NCBI RefSeq assembly: GCF_031755915.1
Contig: NC_083390.1
Span: 22,097,501 to 22,161,500 of the forward strand
Reading direction: 5' to 3'
DNA: 64,000 nt
Origin: Ziziphus jujuba
Taxonomy: Eukaryota; Streptophyta; Magnoliopsida; Rosales; Rhamnaceae
Below the pieces are notes generated by a model. That model was given only the letters and a program-made list of their open reading frames with translations, ran no database searches and was not told the DNA's origin. The position numbers and the translations under genes were made by a program. Shown here in pieces: positions 62,953 through 64,000 of the stretch (position 1 is the first letter of the stretch; each line of letters starts with the position of its first letter).

Positions 62953-63599
62953 ATGGAACTCATAGAAAACCTTAGAGCATTGGAGAATCTCAACGACAAC
63001 AACCATGATATCATGGCTTTCTCCGGCGAAAGCTTTCCGGCTGATCATCATCAACAATATCAACAGCATCAAACACCTCAGCTTCCTATCAACTTATTCA
63101 CTGATATTAATACTCAAAGCTTTTCTCATCCTGATCATGACCATCCAAATACTTTCCTAATTGATCACTCAATGGCGCTCAGTACTACTAATGATCACTT
63201 TGGCAACCGAATCAAGAAAGAAAAGGTGATAAACAACTGGGGTTTTCTCTAATATTGTTGAACTGGTTAGATAGATAAAAAAACACTTGTTTTTGTTTAT
63301 TCATATTGGTTAAATTTTATGGTTTTCTCTCTCTCTCTATATATATGTTTATCTAGAATTGGTTCTCTGAACTTTTTATTCCATTATTGTTGGTGGTTTG
63401 CAGAGGATAGGAGGAAGAAAAAGAAAGAGAAACATTAATGAGAAAGGGAGGGAAAAATCTAATGAAGTTATTCATGTAAGAGCAAAGAGAGGTCAAGCTA
63501 CTGATAGCCACAGTTTGGCAGAAAGGGTAACATACCTTTTTTTTTTTTTTTTGTTTAAATATTGAACGCATATAACATTCATTTTCACATCGAATCTTT

Positions 63600-63656
<57 letters not shown>

Positions 63657-64000
63657 TCAGAGCATCAAAGACTTTTTGATGTTAATTTTAAGGGGAAAAT
63701 ATTTTCAGAGAAAGTTTTATAATTTATCATTTAAGAGAACAAGACCAAATGAACATTTATTTTTTCTCAAAACTAGGTAAGAAGAGAGAAAATAAATGAG
63801 AGGTTGAGATGTCTTCAAAATCTGGTTCCAGGATGTTATAAGGTACGTAATTCAGCATTAATCTACTCAAATTCTTGCACTTTTTCCCAAGCTTTTTGGT
63901 GTTTAATTACCTGAGGTAATTAACAAAAATCATTAATTACTTATTTCTGGAATGGATTTGCAGACAATGGGAATGGCAGTGATGCTGGATGTGGTTATCA
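62953..64000 (+). CDS. bHLH transcription factor, BEE/CIB type, 5' part (runs off the window)
   Basis: Exons 62953-63225, 63404-63526, 63777-63842 and 63964 to beyond 64000; 166 codons are visible. The N-terminal exon is Asp/His/Gln-rich with no fold seen. Exon 2 has a basic patch (GGRKRKRN) and then VIHVRAKRGQATDSHSLAER. Exon 3 gives RREKINERLRCLQNLVPGCY and exon 4 begins TMGMAVMLD. The basic region has the H-E-R set (H127, E131, R135) that predicts G-box (CACGTG) binding. This block is the BEE1/BEE3/CIB subgroup; in Arabidopsis, BEE proteins act redundantly in early brassinosteroid responses and CIBs in blue-light flowering. The role here is inferred. The start ATG at 62953 opens the only long frame. 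The remaining helix 2 and C-terminus lie outside the window, so the exact orthologue is unsettled. Confidence 0.92.
63601..63652. repeat. Compound (CA)n(TA)n microsatellite in a bHLH intron
   Basis: About 11 CA units followed by about 15 AT units inside the second intron of the bHLH gene (63527-63776). Confidence 0.95.

Noticed and set aside
1..64000. CRISPR arrays, bacterial operons, intact LTR retrotransposons
   Set aside because: None are seen. No reverse transcriptase, integrase or gag frames occur, and the repeats present are microsatellites or short tandem duplications.

Overview
The window is nuclear DNA from a flowering plant, most likely a eudicot. It is strongly A+T-rich, with genes split by short U2-type introns (GT..AG, T-rich acceptors), many (TA)n microsatellites, long poly(A)/poly(T) runs and plant-specific protein families. 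I cannot name the species from sequence alone.

Eight genes are supported. From left to right: (1) 8935-9663 +, an intronless single-C2H2 zinc-finger transcription factor of the ZFP5/ZFP6/ZFP8/GIS3 type with a C-terminal EAR repressor motif; (2) 18812-22712 -, cytosolic-type cysteinyl-tRNA synthetase, 9 exons, 528 aa; (3) 25100-25597 -, a small DUF761 protein; (4) 29734-31033 +, a DUF1639 protein with 3 exons; (5) 36044-36853 -, an uncharacterised serine-rich plant protein; (6) 40182-48943 +, glutaminyl-tRNA synthetase (OVA9-like), 23 coding exons, 793 aa, with one GC-AG intron; (7) 53702-54854 -, an R2R3-MYB of the MYB62/MYB116 group (subgroup 20), 3 exons, 311 aa; (8) 62953-64000 +, the 5' part of a BEE/CIB-type bHLH transcription factor that runs off the right edge. 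Reading frames were checked across every splice junction given, and all coding-exon totals are consistent.

The layout is two-sided. The middle (about 18.8-49 kb) holds housekeeping or unknown-function genes, including two aminoacyl-tRNA synthetases. The three transcription-factor genes sit beside long gene-free stretches: 8.9 kb before the zinc finger, and an 8.1 kb head-to-head interval shared by the MYB and bHLH genes. The non-genic DNA holds microsatellites, several short tandem duplications (30-180 bp units), inverted-repeat elements that look like MITEs, and promoter-like motif clusters.

Nothing here looks like a new multigene system. The observations most worth a second look are: a 34-nt group II intron domain V, with flanking organelle-like sequence, lying in sense orientation inside a nuclear intron of the CysRS gene; a GC-AG intron in the GlnRS gene; a 39-nt A-tract in the predicted 5' leader of the MYB mRNA; a uORF just before the zinc-finger start codon; an inverted-repeat element at 59.06-59.14 kb followed by a promoter-like region with a 29-codon ORF; and a 180-bp tandem duplication just downstream of GlnRS.
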